Shown here in pieces: positions 8,050 to 16,404 of a stretch of DNA of 64,000 nt. The stretch's first letter is position 1. Each line of letters begins with the position of its first letter. The notes below the pieces were generated by a model, which saw only the letters and a program-made list of their open reading frames with translations, searched no databases and was not told the origin of the DNA. Made by a program: the position numbers and the translations under genes. This DNA is from Streptomyces brasiliensis (GTDB lineage Bacteria > Actinomycetota > Actinomycetes > Streptomycetales > Streptomycetaceae): the NCBI RefSeq assembly GCF_014647875.1, contig NZ_BMQA01000018.1, forward strand, positions 95,785-159,784, read 5' to 3'.

Positions 8050-9206
8050 AGCCAGTCCCGCCGCTTGAAAATGAGGTACAAACTGATGCAAACCACTCCC
8101 ATCAGTCCGATCGCGAAGGGATAACCGAACCCCCAGTGCAGCTCGGGCATGTGGGAGAAGTTCATGCCGTAAATAGTGCCAACGAGTGTGGGAGCAAACA
8201 GAATCGCGGCCCAGCTCGAGATCTTCTTGATCTCCTCGTTCTGTTCGAAGCCCGCCTCCGCCAGCGCCCGCATCTCCGCGTTCTGCTGCTGGGTGACCAG
8301 GGTCGCGTTGACCGTGAGGATCTCGGTGAGGGCCTGGCGGAAGCCGTCGACTCGTTCGCTGGTGTGCGTGACGTGGTCGGCGACGTCGCGGAGGTAACGC
8401 TGGAGTTCCTCGTCGGTCTCGTACTTGGCGAACCCGGCGATCAGGCTGTGCAGCATGCCGACCAGGGGACGCGTGGCGCGCTGGAACTCGACCATCTCGC
8501 GGGAGAGTTCGTAGATACGGCGGGAGACCTCGGGATCGCCGCGGAAGACCTCGGTCTCGATCTCGTCGATGTCGTTCTGGACGCCGGAGACGACCGGCGC
8601 GTAGCCGTCGACCACCGCGTCCAGGATCGCGTACAGGACCGCTTCCGGGCCGAGTTTGAGCAGGTCGGGGGAGTCCTCCATGCGGGTGCGGACCGCCGAG
8701 AGATCGGGCGCCGCGCCGTGCCGGACCGTGACCACGAAGTCCGGGCCGACGAACACGTGCAGCTCGCCGAAGTCGACCTCCTCGGGCGCGTCGAGGTAGC
8801 GGGCGGCGCGCAGGACGACGAACAGTGTGTCGCCGTACCGCTCCAGCTTCGGGCGCTGGTGCGCCTCCAGCGCGTCCTCGAGCGCGAGCGGATGCAGGTC
8901 GAATTCCTCGGCCAGGGAGAGCAGTTCGTCCGCGGTGGGACGGGCGAGGCCGATCCACGCCATGCCGGACGGCTGCCGGCGCAGTTCGCGGTACGTCTCG
9001 GCGAGCGTGGTCGGCAAGGAGACTCGCACGCCGTCGCGGTAGAGGGCGGCCTGCACGATGCTGACCGTCTCCGCCGGTTCCGCGGCCGGCTTCGCGGTGG
9101 TGGGGGCAGGTGGCTCGGGCGTGGGCGGCTGGGCCGGGGGCTGGGCCCGGCGCCAGACGGGCTTGCGGGAGTTCCTGGAGGCGGGGCGGGCGCGTCGCTC
9201 GGGCAT
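8046..9206 (-). CDS. corA: CorA-type magnesium/cobalt transporter
   Basis: 386 residues. A 50-residue Pro/Ala-rich basic N-terminal extension precedes the cytoplasmic CorA funnel domain. Two C-terminal transmembrane helices follow, with the signature YGMNF motif (GMN at about 347-349) between them and the end KRRDWL. CorA pentamers carry Mg2+, and often Co2+ or Ni2+, across the cytoplasmic membrane. The ATG start has GAGAGG about 10 bases upstream. The stop codon overlaps the stop of the truncated kinase on the other strand, so the deletion that broke the kinase ended just beside corA without damaging it. Confidence 0.93.
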   Translation of the reverse strand: MPERRARPASRNSRKPVWRRAQPPAQPPTPEPPAPTTAKPAAEPAETVSIVQAALYRDGVRVSLPTTLAETYRELRRQPSGMAWIGLARPTADELLSLAEEFDLHPLALEDALEAHQRPKLERYGDTLFVVLRAARYLDAPEEVDFGELHVFVGPDFVVTVRHGAAPDLSAVRTRMEDSPDLLKLGPEAVLYAILDAVVDGYAPVVSGVQNDIDEIETEVFRGDPEVSRRIYELSREMVEFQRATRPLVGMLHSLIAGFAKYETDEELQRYLRDVADHVTHTSERVDGFRQALTEILTVNATLVTQQQNAEMRALAEAGFEQNEEIKKISSWAAILFAPTLVGTIYGMNFSHMPELHWGFGYPFAIGLMGVVCISLYLIFKRRDWL

Positions 9207-9228
9207 CGCGGGCTGCCTCTCGGTCGTT

Positions 9229-9360
9229 CGAGCCTACGGCGGTGCGTCACCGCGTAGGGCGGGTCTCGCCTACGGCGGCCTGTCACCACGTAGGGCAGGT
9301 CGGGCCCACGTCGGCGTGATCACCGCGCGGGACGGGCGTGCCTACCGGCGTGATCGACGA
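9229..9360. repeat. 36-bp tandem repeat, about 3.7 imperfect copies
   Basis: Copies start at 9229, 9265 and 9301, with a partial copy from 9337. Copies 1 and 2 are closest (shared CGCCTACGGCGG-like and TCACC-CGTAGGGC-GGT segments); copy 3 has diverged. The array lies immediately upstream of the corA start in its 5' region. It could be a regulatory array or simple slippage-derived DNA. Confidence 0.75.
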
Positions 9361-9462
9361 GCAGGATATCCGGGGCACACGGAGTCGGCGCCGGGACGGG
9401 GTGCGGGAATCGGTGAGAGTTGCGGACCGAAGGTGTCCGCAAGGGCCACTAGCGTGCCGGAC

Positions 9463-10653
9463 ATGATGAAGCGGAGCACCGGGGAGCCGGGCGTCACGAA
9501 GCGGAGCCCCATGAAGCGGAGCACCGGCGAACCGGGCGCCGCGAAGCCGGGCGCCGCCCGAGCGACGGCGCCCCTCATCGGTACCCGCGCGCTGAACCGT
9601 GCCACCCTCGAACGGCAACTGCTCCTGCGCCGATCACCCCTGTCCGCCGAAGCCGCCCTGGCCCACCTCCTCGGCCTCCAGGCGCAGAACGTCCAGCCCC
9701 CGTACCACGCGCTCGCCGCCCGGCTCGACGGCTTCTCCCCGGAGGACCTCGCACGGCTCATGGCCGGCCGCGCGGCCGTCCGCATCGTCACCCTGCGCTC
9801 CACCATCCACACCCACACCGCCGACGACGCCCTCACCCTGCGCCCGCTCGTCCAGCTTGCCCGGGACCGTGAACTGGCCGGTTTCCGCAAGGGGTTGGCC
9901 GGTGTCGATCTGAATCGGCTTGCCGTACTCGCCCGTGAGCTGGTCGAGGAGGAGCCACGCACCATGGCGCAGTTGCGCGCGGCCCTGCTCGCCGAGTGGC
10001 CGGACGCCGACCCGCAGTCCCTTGCCATCGCCGCCCGCTGCACGCTCCCTCTCGTCCAGGTCACCCCGCGCGGACTGTGGGGCCGCAGCGGCCGGGTCGC
10101 CCTCACCACCGCCGAGCACTGGCTGGGCCGCCCCGCCGAACCGGTCCAGGCGCCGGACGCCACGGTGCTGCGCTACCTCGCCGCCTTCGGACCGGCCTCC
10201 GTGCAGGACATGCAGACCTGGGCCGGACTCACCCGCCTGCGCGACGCCTTCGAGCGGCTGCGCCCCCGGCTCGTCACCTTCCGCGGCCCGGGCGGCACCG
10301 AACTCTTCGACCTCCCCGACGCCCCACGCCCCGACCCGGACACCCCGGCTCCGCCCCGTTTCCTGCCCGAGTTCGACAACCTGCTCCTCTCCCACGCCGA
10401 GCGCACCCGCGTCGTACCGCCCGAGCACCGGGGCCGCACCTGGCGGGGCAACCAGGCCCATCGTGCCCTCCTCGTCGACGGGTTCCTGGCGGGCGTGTGG
10501 AAGCTGGACGAGCGTGCCCTGGTGGTCGAGGCCTTCGGCCGGCTCACCAGGGCCCAGCGCGAGGAGGTGATGGCCGAGGGCGCGCGGATGCTCGCGGTGC
10601 TGCATCCGGGCGCCGGGTACGACATCCGGTTCGGCACGGTCGTACGGCCGTAG
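9463..10653 (+). CDS. Winged-helix DNA-binding protein, AlkZ-like (HTH_42 family)
   Basis: About 396 residues. After a low-complexity N-terminus (MKRSTGEPG repeated) the protein follows the HTH_42/AlkZ family: RATLERQLLLRR, then LGLQAQN carrying a QxQ motif that is catalytic in AlkZ DNA glycosylases, then HALAARLDGF, and a long central region ending FLPEFDNLLLSH and GRTWRGNQ. AlkZ enzymes unhook bulky alkyl adducts and interstrand crosslinks; several Streptomyces copies protect against self-made genotoxins, while others have unknown roles. No biosynthetic cluster is adjacent, so a general repair role is as likely. The start is uncertain: ATG 9463, 9466 and 9511 are all in frame within the repeat. 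Confidence 0.8.
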   Translation: MMKRSTGEPGVTKRSPMKRSTGEPGAAKPGAARATAPLIGTRALNRATLERQLLLRRSPLSAEAALAHLLGLQAQNVQPPYHALAARLDGFSPEDLARLMAGRAAVRIVTLRSTIHTHTADDALTLRPLVQLARDRELAGFRKGLAGVDLNRLAVLARELVEEEPRTMAQLRAALLAEWPDADPQSLAIAARCTLPLVQVTPRGLWGRSGRVALTTAEHWLGRPAEPVQAPDATVLRYLAAFGPASVQDMQTWAGLTRLRDAFERLRPRLVTFRGPGGTELFDLPDAPRPDPDTPAPPRFLPEFDNLLLSHAERTRVVPPEHRGRTWRGNQAHRALLVDGFLAGVWKLDERALVVEAFGRLTRAQREEVMAEGARMLAVLHPGAGYDIRFGTVVRP

Positions 10654-10669
10654 CGGCGGACGCGCGGTC

Positions 10670-11317
10670 TCAGTCGGCCCGTCCCGTCACCGCCACCGTC
10701 AGCCCCAGACCCACCATCGTGAACCCACCCGCCCCGCCGATCAGCGACAGCCGTCGGTCCGAGCGGGCGAACCAGGTGCGGGCCGCCGACGCGGTCAGCC
10801 CCCACAACGTGTCCGTGACCAGGCCGATGGAGATCGGGACGAGGCCGAGCAGCAGCATCTGCAGCGGTACGTGGCCGGCCGGGTGGTCGACGAACTGGGG
10901 GAGTACGGCCGCGAAGAAGACGACACCCTTCGGGTTGGTGACGCCGACCAGGGCGCCGTCCAGCACGGTGCGCAGATCGCCGCGGGCCGGAGCCGCGGGC
11001 GTCGCCCGGATCGCCGACGCCTTCAGGTCCTTGCGGTGCCGGAAGGCCTGGACGCCCAGGTACACCAGATACGCGGCGCCGGCCAGCTTCACCGCCAGAT
11101 ACACCGTCACCGAGCGTTCGACCAGCGGGCCGATGCCCAGTGCGACCGCGACGACGAGCAGGTACGAGCCGACGACGTTGCCGATCGCCGTCGCCACGGC
11201 CGTGCGCCGCCCGTGGGCGAGCGCCCGGCCGATCACGAACAGCACGCTGGGACCCGGGATCACGATGACCAGCAGGGACATCGCGGCGAAGGCCAGGAAC
11301 CGGTCCGCGGAGACCAC
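10670..11317 (-). CDS. LysE/RhtB-family amino-acid exporter
   Basis: 215 residues with about six hydrophobic helices and the LysE/RhtB signature: the early GPSVLFVIGRALAHGRR segment, then KLAGAAYLVYLGVQAFR, and VGVTNPKGVVFFAAVLPQFV. Members export amino acids such as lysine, threonine or homoserine. I chose the GTG at 11317 because GAAGGAG lies 8 bases upstream; the in-frame GTG at 11326 overlaps that ribosome binding site. It converges with the AlkZ-like gene, 16 bp between stops. The substrate cannot be predicted. Confidence 0.87.
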   Translation of the reverse strand: MVSADRFLAFAAMSLLVIVIPGPSVLFVIGRALAHGRRTAVATAIGNVVGSYLLVVAVALGIGPLVERSVTVYLAVKLAGAAYLVYLGVQAFRHRKDLKASAIRATPAAPARGDLRTVLDGALVGVTNPKGVVFFAAVLPQFVDHPAGHVPLQMLLLGLVPISIGLVTDTLWGLTASAARTWFARSDRRLSLIGGAGGFTMVGLGLTVAVTGRAD

Positions 11318-11385
11318 CAGCGTCACTCCTTCGTGTGCCGTGCCGTGCGCCGGCCCATTCAAACAGGGCGCGGCAGACATGGGTA

Positions 11386-11428
11386 GGGGGGCGTTGCGGG
11401 CCGCTCGTGGTGGCTCGCAACGCCCCCC
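11386..11428 (-). terminator. Strong hairpin after the trypsin gene
   Basis: GGGGGGCGTTGCG (11386-11398) pairs perfectly with CGCAACGCCCCCC (11416-11428) across a 17-base loop. It lies about 40 bp beyond the stop of the leftward trypsin gene and before the exporter gene, where a terminator is expected. Confidence 0.75.
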
Positions 11429-11469
11429 TGGCACGGTCCTGAGGGGTACTCAGGAGTTCTCTTTCCGGG

Positions 11470-12261
11470 TCAGGAGTCGACCTGCGTGGTCACCAGGTTC
11501 GAGAAGGTGGTCAGCCGGGTGTAGACACCCGGGTAACCGGCCTCCGCGCACCCCTCTCCCCAGGAAGTGATCCCTGCCAGGACGCCCCCGATGAGCAGGG
11601 GACCGCCGCTGTCGCCCTGGCAGGTGTCTACGCCGCCGGACGCGTATCCGGCGCACACCATGTCGGACTGGATGAAGTCCGAACCGTAGGAGCCGCGGCA
11701 GCTGGAGTCGGACACGATCGGGACGGTCGCGGTCCGCAGCTGGTTCGACGGGCTGCCGTTCTCCGAGGTGGTGCCCCAGCCGAGGATGCGGGCCGTGGTG
11801 CCGGCCGCGTACACACCCGTCTGGGAGGAGGAGACGTACGACGCCGTCGTGTACGGCATCGAGGTCGAGAGGGTCAGGACGGCCACGTCGTCGCCGTCGT
11901 TGGCGTCCGTGTAGTCGGGGTTGATCCAGATCTTGCTGACCCGGCTGACCGTGCCGTTGGTGCCGTTGAGGTACGTCCGGCCACCGACCACGCGGAGGCT
12001 GCCCGTGGTCTCGCCGACCATGCAGTGCGCGGCCGTCACGACCTTCTTGGGCGCCACCAGGGTGCCACCGCAGAACTGGTTCTGGGCCGCGTCCGTGATC
12101 TGCATCATGAACGGGTACGCGGTGGTCGTGGTGGTCGTGCCGCCGACGACGGGCTCCGGAGCGGCGACCGCCGAGGGGGCGGCGATCAGCGCGGTCGTGG
12201 CGGCGGCAGCGGTCGCCAGGACGGCGGCGGCGGTCTTTCTTGCACGGGTGAGCCCGAACAT
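11470..12261 (-). CDS. Secreted trypsin-like serine protease
   Basis: 263 residues with an export signal (basic MFGLTRARKT, then a long Ala-rich hydrophobic core), a short propeptide and a mature N-terminus VVGG at residue 38. The chymotrypsin-fold triad is complete: His 79 in TAAHC, Asp 125 in DDVAVL, Ser 218 in GDSGGP. Asp 212, six residues before the Ser, predicts trypsin specificity for Lys/Arg. It resembles Streptomyces griseus trypsin. GAGGAG lies 5 bases before the ATG. The neighbouring LAL regulator and the CCCCTAGGGG palindrome upstream suggest dedicated control. Secreted trypsins in this genus act in mycelium turnover and protein nutrition. Confidence 0.93.
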   Translation of the reverse strand: MFGLTRARKTAAAVLATAAAATTALIAAPSAVAAPEPVVGGTTTTTTAYPFMMQITDAAQNQFCGGTLVAPKKVVTAAHCMVGETTGSLRVVGGRTYLNGTNGTVSRVSKIWINPDYTDANDGDDVAVLTLSTSMPYTTASYVSSSQTGVYAAGTTARILGWGTTSENGSPSNQLRTATVPIVSDSSCRGSYGSDFIQSDMVCAGYASGGVDTCQGDSGGPLLIGGVLAGITSWGEGCAEAGYPGVYTRLTTFSNLVTTQVDS

Positions 12262-12406
12262 GAGTCTCCTCGTGGGGGTTTGCCGGTGGGGGATTCGCAC
12301 GGGTGTGGGGGGTTGTCACGGGGGTCGCGGGACCGACCCCCGTATGCCCGGGCGAGCGGCACGCCCTTACGCTAGGACCCGGAACCCCGACTCCCAATGA
12401 GGGAAC

Positions 12407-12416
12407 CCCCTAGGGG
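12407..12416. promoter_or_regulatory. CCCCTAGGGG palindrome in the trypsin promoter region
   Basis: A perfect 10-bp palindrome lies 146 bp upstream of the trypsin start and 50 bp beyond the LAL regulator gene. Related GGGAACCCC/ACTCCC sequences flank it (12381-12406). A LuxR-type regulator site is a reasonable guess, since the adjacent gene encodes one. Confidence 0.4.
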
Positions 12417-12465
12417 CGTAGGGCAGGGAAAACCCTCGGTCCGGGTCAGTAAACCGGCAGTGATC

Positions 12466-15270
12466 TCACTTCGTGCGACGCCCCGCCGCCAGTCGGACGA
12501 TATCCACCCGCGAGCGGATCCCCAGCTTGCGGTAGACCCGGGTCAGGGTGGCCTCGACGGTCTTCACACTGATGAACAGGCGCGCGGCGATCTCCCGGTT
12601 GGTGGCGCCCTCCATGACAAGTCCGGCGACCTGACGCTCCATCGAGGCCAGTGCCTCGAGACCGTCGCGCCCGGCGGGAGCGGCGGCCGGCTGCGGCTCC
12701 GGTGCCATGCTGGCCTCCTCCACCTGGCGCAGCCACGGCAGCGCGCGGCAGCGGCGCAGCAGCCGGGTGGCCTCGTCGTACGACGCCTGTCCCCGGGGGC
12801 GCAGCCGGGCCAGCGCGAAGGCGGCTCGCGCCTCCTCCAGGCCGTAGCCCAGTGTGGCCAGCCGGTCCTGAGCGGACGTCAGCTGGGCGACGGCCGCCTC
12901 CTGGTCGCCGTGTGCGGCGCGCACCAGTGCCTCGGCCCGGTCCAGTACGGCGAGCACGCTCTCCCGGCCGAGCCGCAGCGCCTGCTCCCGCGTGACGTCG
13001 ATGACGTCCTGCGCTTCGGCCGTCTCGTCGATCTGCACCAGCGCCTCGGCGAGGTCGCCGTGCCAGCGGCCGCGCGCCGGGTCGGTGACGCCGAGACGCA
13101 CCTCCAGTTCGCGCACCCGGCGCAGCGAGCGGACCGCGCCCGCCGGGTCCCCGGCCACGAACTGCGCCTGTCCCAGCGCCCCCAGGGCACGGGAGAGGTA
13201 CATCAGGTCGCCGTCCTCCTCGGCGTGCTCCGCCGCCTCCCGGGCCAGGGCCAGCGCCCGGTCCACGTCCCCGCCGGAGGCCTCCGCGATCGAGGTGATC
13301 ATGGCGCAGGCCGTCTCGCCGATCCCGATGTCGCGGGCCAGCCGCAGGCTGTCGCGGGCCAGGTCCAGCCCGCGTCCGCAGTGTCCGGCGCGCAGCTCGA
13401 CCTCGCCGAGGCTGCGCAGGAAGTGCACCTCGCTCTCCACAGAGCCGCGCCGCCGTACCTCGCGCAGCAGCGCGGTCATGGTCGCACGGGCCTCGGTGAG
13501 CTGGTCGCTCATGAGCAGCCAGCGGAACCGGGCGCTGCCCGCGCCGTTGTGGTGGCAGGCCACCTGAGGGTCCTGCGGCTCCTTCAGGGCGCGCTTGATG
13601 GTGGCCGGGGCGTTCGGATGGCCCATCAGGGTCTCGGTCTGGGCCTGGAAGGCCAGGGAGAGCAGTTCGGTACGACGGTCGCCGCCACGAGCGGCCAGCT
13701 CGGCGGCGTGCGCGGCGGCCTGGCGGGCCTCGGCGAAGTCGCCCTGCACGATCAGCCCGCGCCAGGCCAGCTGGTAGTGGACCAGCGCCAGCAGACGCGG
13801 GTCGTCGCCCGCGTCGGCCAGGGCCTGCGGGAAGACGCTGTCGACCTCGGTCATGGTGTGGCCGGCCGTGTCGATCACGATGATCCAGGCCCGCACCCGG
13901 TCCGCGGGCACGGTGGCCCGGGTCAGCACCTCACGGGCGATGTCCCGGGCGAGGTCGAGCTCGCCGGCCGTGATCGCGTCCTCCGCCGCCTGCAGCCGGC
14001 GCTCGTCCGGGCCGGGCGTACCGTCGGCGGGGGTGTGCCGGGTGGCGAGCAGGCCGAGTTGGGCGGCGACGGACGGCGCTCCCCGGTCGCGGGCCAGCGC
14101 GGCGGCCTCGGCGAGGTGGGCGGCGGCCTCCGGGTCGGTGCCGGTGGTGGCCAGGGCGAGATGGCGGGCCCGCTCGATCGGGTCGGAGGCCGCCGTGGAC
14201 AGCGCGGCGTGCGCGGCGCGCCGCTCGTGGGCGGGTGCCTCGGCGTACAGCGCGGCCGAGATCAGGGGGTGCGCGAACCGTACGGTGGGACCGGCCGGGC
14301 CCTCGATGTCGGTTGCCAGCAGCCCGAGTTCGGCCGCCTGGGCGCACTCGGCCTCGGCGTTCTCACGGCCCGCCGCCAGCAGCAGCGCGGGGGTCGGCCG
14401 CGCGCCGGCGCTGGCCACCAGCAGGGTACGGCGGGCCTCGACCGACAGCATGTCCAGGCGGTTGAGCACCAGCGCGCGCAGCGAGGTGGGCACCGGCAGC
14501 GGCTCGCCCGGCCGGGGCGGGGTGGAACTCTCGGCGAGGGCGCGGCCCAACTCCAGTGCGAACAACGGGTTTCCGCCGCTGGTGCGGTGTATCTCGCGGA
14601 TCGTGGAACGCGACAGACCGGTGTGCCCGCGGTGGTCGAGCAGTTCGGAGACCTGGGCGCGGGAGAGCGGACCGAGATGCAGGGCGGCGGTGTCCGGCGG
14701 GGACGCGCGTAGATGGCGGTCGTACTCCTGCCCCTCGGTCCGTACCGCGCACAGCAGTTGGACCGGGGTGCCGCCCAGGCGGCGGGCGGCGAAGCCGAGG
14801 AGTTCCGCGCTGGCCGGGTCCAGCCACTGCAGGTCGTCGGCGACGATCAGGACCGTGCCGTCGGCGGTGAGTGCGCGCAGCGCGGACAGCACCGCAAGGC
14901 GCAGCGCCAGGCCGTCGCGCTGGAGGATCGATTCGCCGCGGCCGGTGAGCGCCGACTCCAGGGCGGTGCGCTGGGCCGCGGGCAGCCGCGCGGAGACCCG
15001 GTCGAGGACCAGACCGAGCAGGTCGGCGAGCGCGAGGAAGGGCAGATGCGATTCGGACTCGGTGGCCGAGCAGCGCAACACGGTGTGCGCGGCCCCCGCG
15101 TATTCGGCGGCCAATGCCCGCAGGACGGTGGATTTCCCTATTCCGGCGGGGCCGTGGAGCAGCACACTGCCGCCCGAGGTGAGCTGCTCACGGGCGTCCG
15201 TGAACAGGTCCTCCCGGCCGATGACCAGGTCGGGGCGGCATCGAGCAGGCTCCTGGAAGTCCCGTCGCAC
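12466..15270 (-). CDS. Large LuxR-type ATP-binding (LAL) transcriptional regulator
   Basis: About 934 residues. The N-terminal AAA/STAND ATPase has Walker A GPAGIGKST (residues 40-48) and a Walker B-like VLIVADDLQWLD. A long TPR-like helical middle follows, and a C-terminal LuxR helix-turn-helix (ATNREIAARLFISVKTVEAT, LGIRSRVDIVRLAA). LAL proteins are ATP-dependent activators related to MalT. The trypsin gene follows in the same direction after about 200 bp, making it the likeliest target. The start is GTG 15270 with GGGAG 8 bases upstream; GTG 15276 is too close to that site. Confidence 0.9.
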   Translation of the reverse strand: MRRDFQEPARCRPDLVIGREDLFTDAREQLTSGGSVLLHGPAGIGKSTVLRALAAEYAGAAHTVLRCSATESESHLPFLALADLLGLVLDRVSARLPAAQRTALESALTGRGESILQRDGLALRLAVLSALRALTADGTVLIVADDLQWLDPASAELLGFAARRLGGTPVQLLCAVRTEGQEYDRHLRASPPDTAALHLGPLSRAQVSELLDHRGHTGLSRSTIREIHRTSGGNPLFALELGRALAESSTPPRPGEPLPVPTSLRALVLNRLDMLSVEARRTLLVASAGARPTPALLLAAGRENAEAECAQAAELGLLATDIEGPAGPTVRFAHPLISAALYAEAPAHERRAAHAALSTAASDPIERARHLALATTGTDPEAAAHLAEAAALARDRGAPSVAAQLGLLATRHTPADGTPGPDERRLQAAEDAITAGELDLARDIAREVLTRATVPADRVRAWIIVIDTAGHTMTEVDSVFPQALADAGDDPRLLALVHYQLAWRGLIVQGDFAEARQAAAHAAELAARGGDRRTELLSLAFQAQTETLMGHPNAPATIKRALKEPQDPQVACHHNGAGSARFRWLLMSDQLTEARATMTALLREVRRRGSVESEVHFLRSLGEVELRAGHCGRGLDLARDSLRLARDIGIGETACAMITSIAEASGGDVDRALALAREAAEHAEEDGDLMYLSRALGALGQAQFVAGDPAGAVRSLRRVRELEVRLGVTDPARGRWHGDLAEALVQIDETAEAQDVIDVTREQALRLGRESVLAVLDRAEALVRAAHGDQEAAVAQLTSAQDRLATLGYGLEEARAAFALARLRPRGQASYDEATRLLRRCRALPWLRQVEEASMAPEPQPAAAPAGRDGLEALASMERQVAGLVMEGATNREIAARLFISVKTVEATLTRVYRKLGIRSRVDIVRLAAGRRTK

Positions 15271-15435
15271 GGTCACCGCTCCCCTCGTGTGTCGTGTCCG
15301 GGCCAAATTCTAGGCAATGATCCTTGAATTTCGGACGGTGAACGTGGTGAGGGAAATAACAGCGGTCCCGCGCAAGGATATTCACGCCGTCCCCAATGAA
15401 GGCTGGTCCGAATGAATGGACAAGGTTCCTTACGA

Positions 15436-16269
15436 CTACGGCAGCAGCCCGGCCCTGCGGGCCGCCGCCACCGCCTCACCGCGGGTGTGGGCGCCCAGTC
15501 GGCGCATGGCCGAGCGCAGATAGCCCTTGACCGTCTCGGGGCGCAGGCCCAGGCGTTCCGCCACCGCCGCGTTGGTCGCGCCCGCCGCCACGCAGGCCAG
15601 GACGTCCAGTTCGCGCGGCGCCAGGCTCAGGCGGCCGCGCACCGGCTCCGGTGCAGTCAACAGCCCGCAGGCGGCGAGGAGTTCGGCCCGCAGGGCAGGG
15701 TCGGGGATCCTCGGCGCCAGGGCGCGCAGCGCCGCATGGGCCTCGCGCACCTGCTCCCAGGCCACACCGGCCGCGTCGGCGACCGGCTCGGGGTGAGCCG
15801 CCGCCAGCAGATCGCGGGCCTCGTCCCGGACCACCAGCGCCTGTTCCACGTCCCGCGCCACCGCCACCGCCGCGCTCAGCGTGCGGTCGCCCAGCGGCTG
15901 GGCCGCACGCAGGGCGCCGTACAGCACGCCGCGCACCCGGCGCCGTACCACCACCGGCACGGCCAGCACCGAGTGCAGGCCCTCCGCGGCCACCGGAACG
16001 TCGTACTCGTGGCTGATCTGCCGCGACGCCGAGTAGTCCGTCACCGCGCAGGGGCGGGCCAGCGCCACCGCCTTGCCGCCCAGGCCGTTGCCCGAGGTCA
16101 CCGTGAGCGAGCGCAGGGCAGGCGTCGCCGTGCCGCTCAGCTCACTGATCCGCACCCGTGGCCGGCCGGGCTCGACCAGGCCGCCGAAGGCGACCGGGAG
16201 CCCCGTCGCGCGCCGAAGCCGGGCCAACGCGCCCTGTATCTCCACCACCCCCGAGCCGTTTGCTGCCAC
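15436..16269 (-). CDS. GAF-domain LuxR-type transcriptional regulator
   Basis: 277 residues. A GAF-like sensory domain (roughly 10-165) contains LHSVLAVPVVVRRRVRGVLY, and a C-terminal LuxR helix-turn-helix has LAPRELDVLACVAAGATNA and the recognition helix AERLGLRPETVKGYLRS. It is transcribed divergently from the acyl-CoA synthetase pair at 16405-19679 with 135 bp between starts, so it probably controls those genes, with the GAF domain sensing a small ligand such as an acid or acyl-CoA. The GTG start has AAAGGG 8 bases upstream. Confidence 0.88.
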   Translation of the reverse strand: MAANGSGVVEIQGALARLRRATGLPVAFGGLVEPGRPRVRISELSGTATPALRSLTVTSGNGLGGKAVALARPCAVTDYSASRQISHEYDVPVAAEGLHSVLAVPVVVRRRVRGVLYGALRAAQPLGDRTLSAAVAVARDVEQALVVRDEARDLLAAAHPEPVADAAGVAWEQVREAHAALRALAPRIPDPALRAELLAACGLLTAPEPVRGRLSLAPRELDVLACVAAGATNAAVAERLGLRPETVKGYLRSAMRRLGAHTRGEAVAAARRAGLLP

Positions 16270-16306
16270 CTGTTCGCCCTTTCATCGCGGCTTCCGTGCC
16301 GTTCAC

Positions 16307-16322
16307 ACCCCCGTTCGGGGGT
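16307..16322. promoter_or_regulatory. ACCCCC-GTTC-GGGGGT inverted repeat in divergent promoter region
   Basis: Perfect 6-bp arms with a 4-base centre, placed 38 bp upstream of the GAF-LuxR start and 82 bp upstream of the synthetase start. It is a candidate operator for the GAF-LuxR protein. Confidence 0.45.
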
Positions 16323-16404
16323 AGTGAGACCTGCGTCACGGATTACACGATGCCAGAGAGCCGCCCGGCAAGGTCCGGAACCGATCGACCAGGAATGGGG
16401 ACAG

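Noticed and set aside
12397..14712. 771-residue open frame on the plus strand
   Set aside because: It is the antisense of the LAL regulator gene. High GC makes long antisense frames common; the product has no recognisable motif and is Gly/Arg/Gln-rich.
15412..16404. N-terminal extension of the synthetase frame at 16405
   Set aside because: It is antisense to the GAF-LuxR gene; the true start has a ribosome binding site at 16405.
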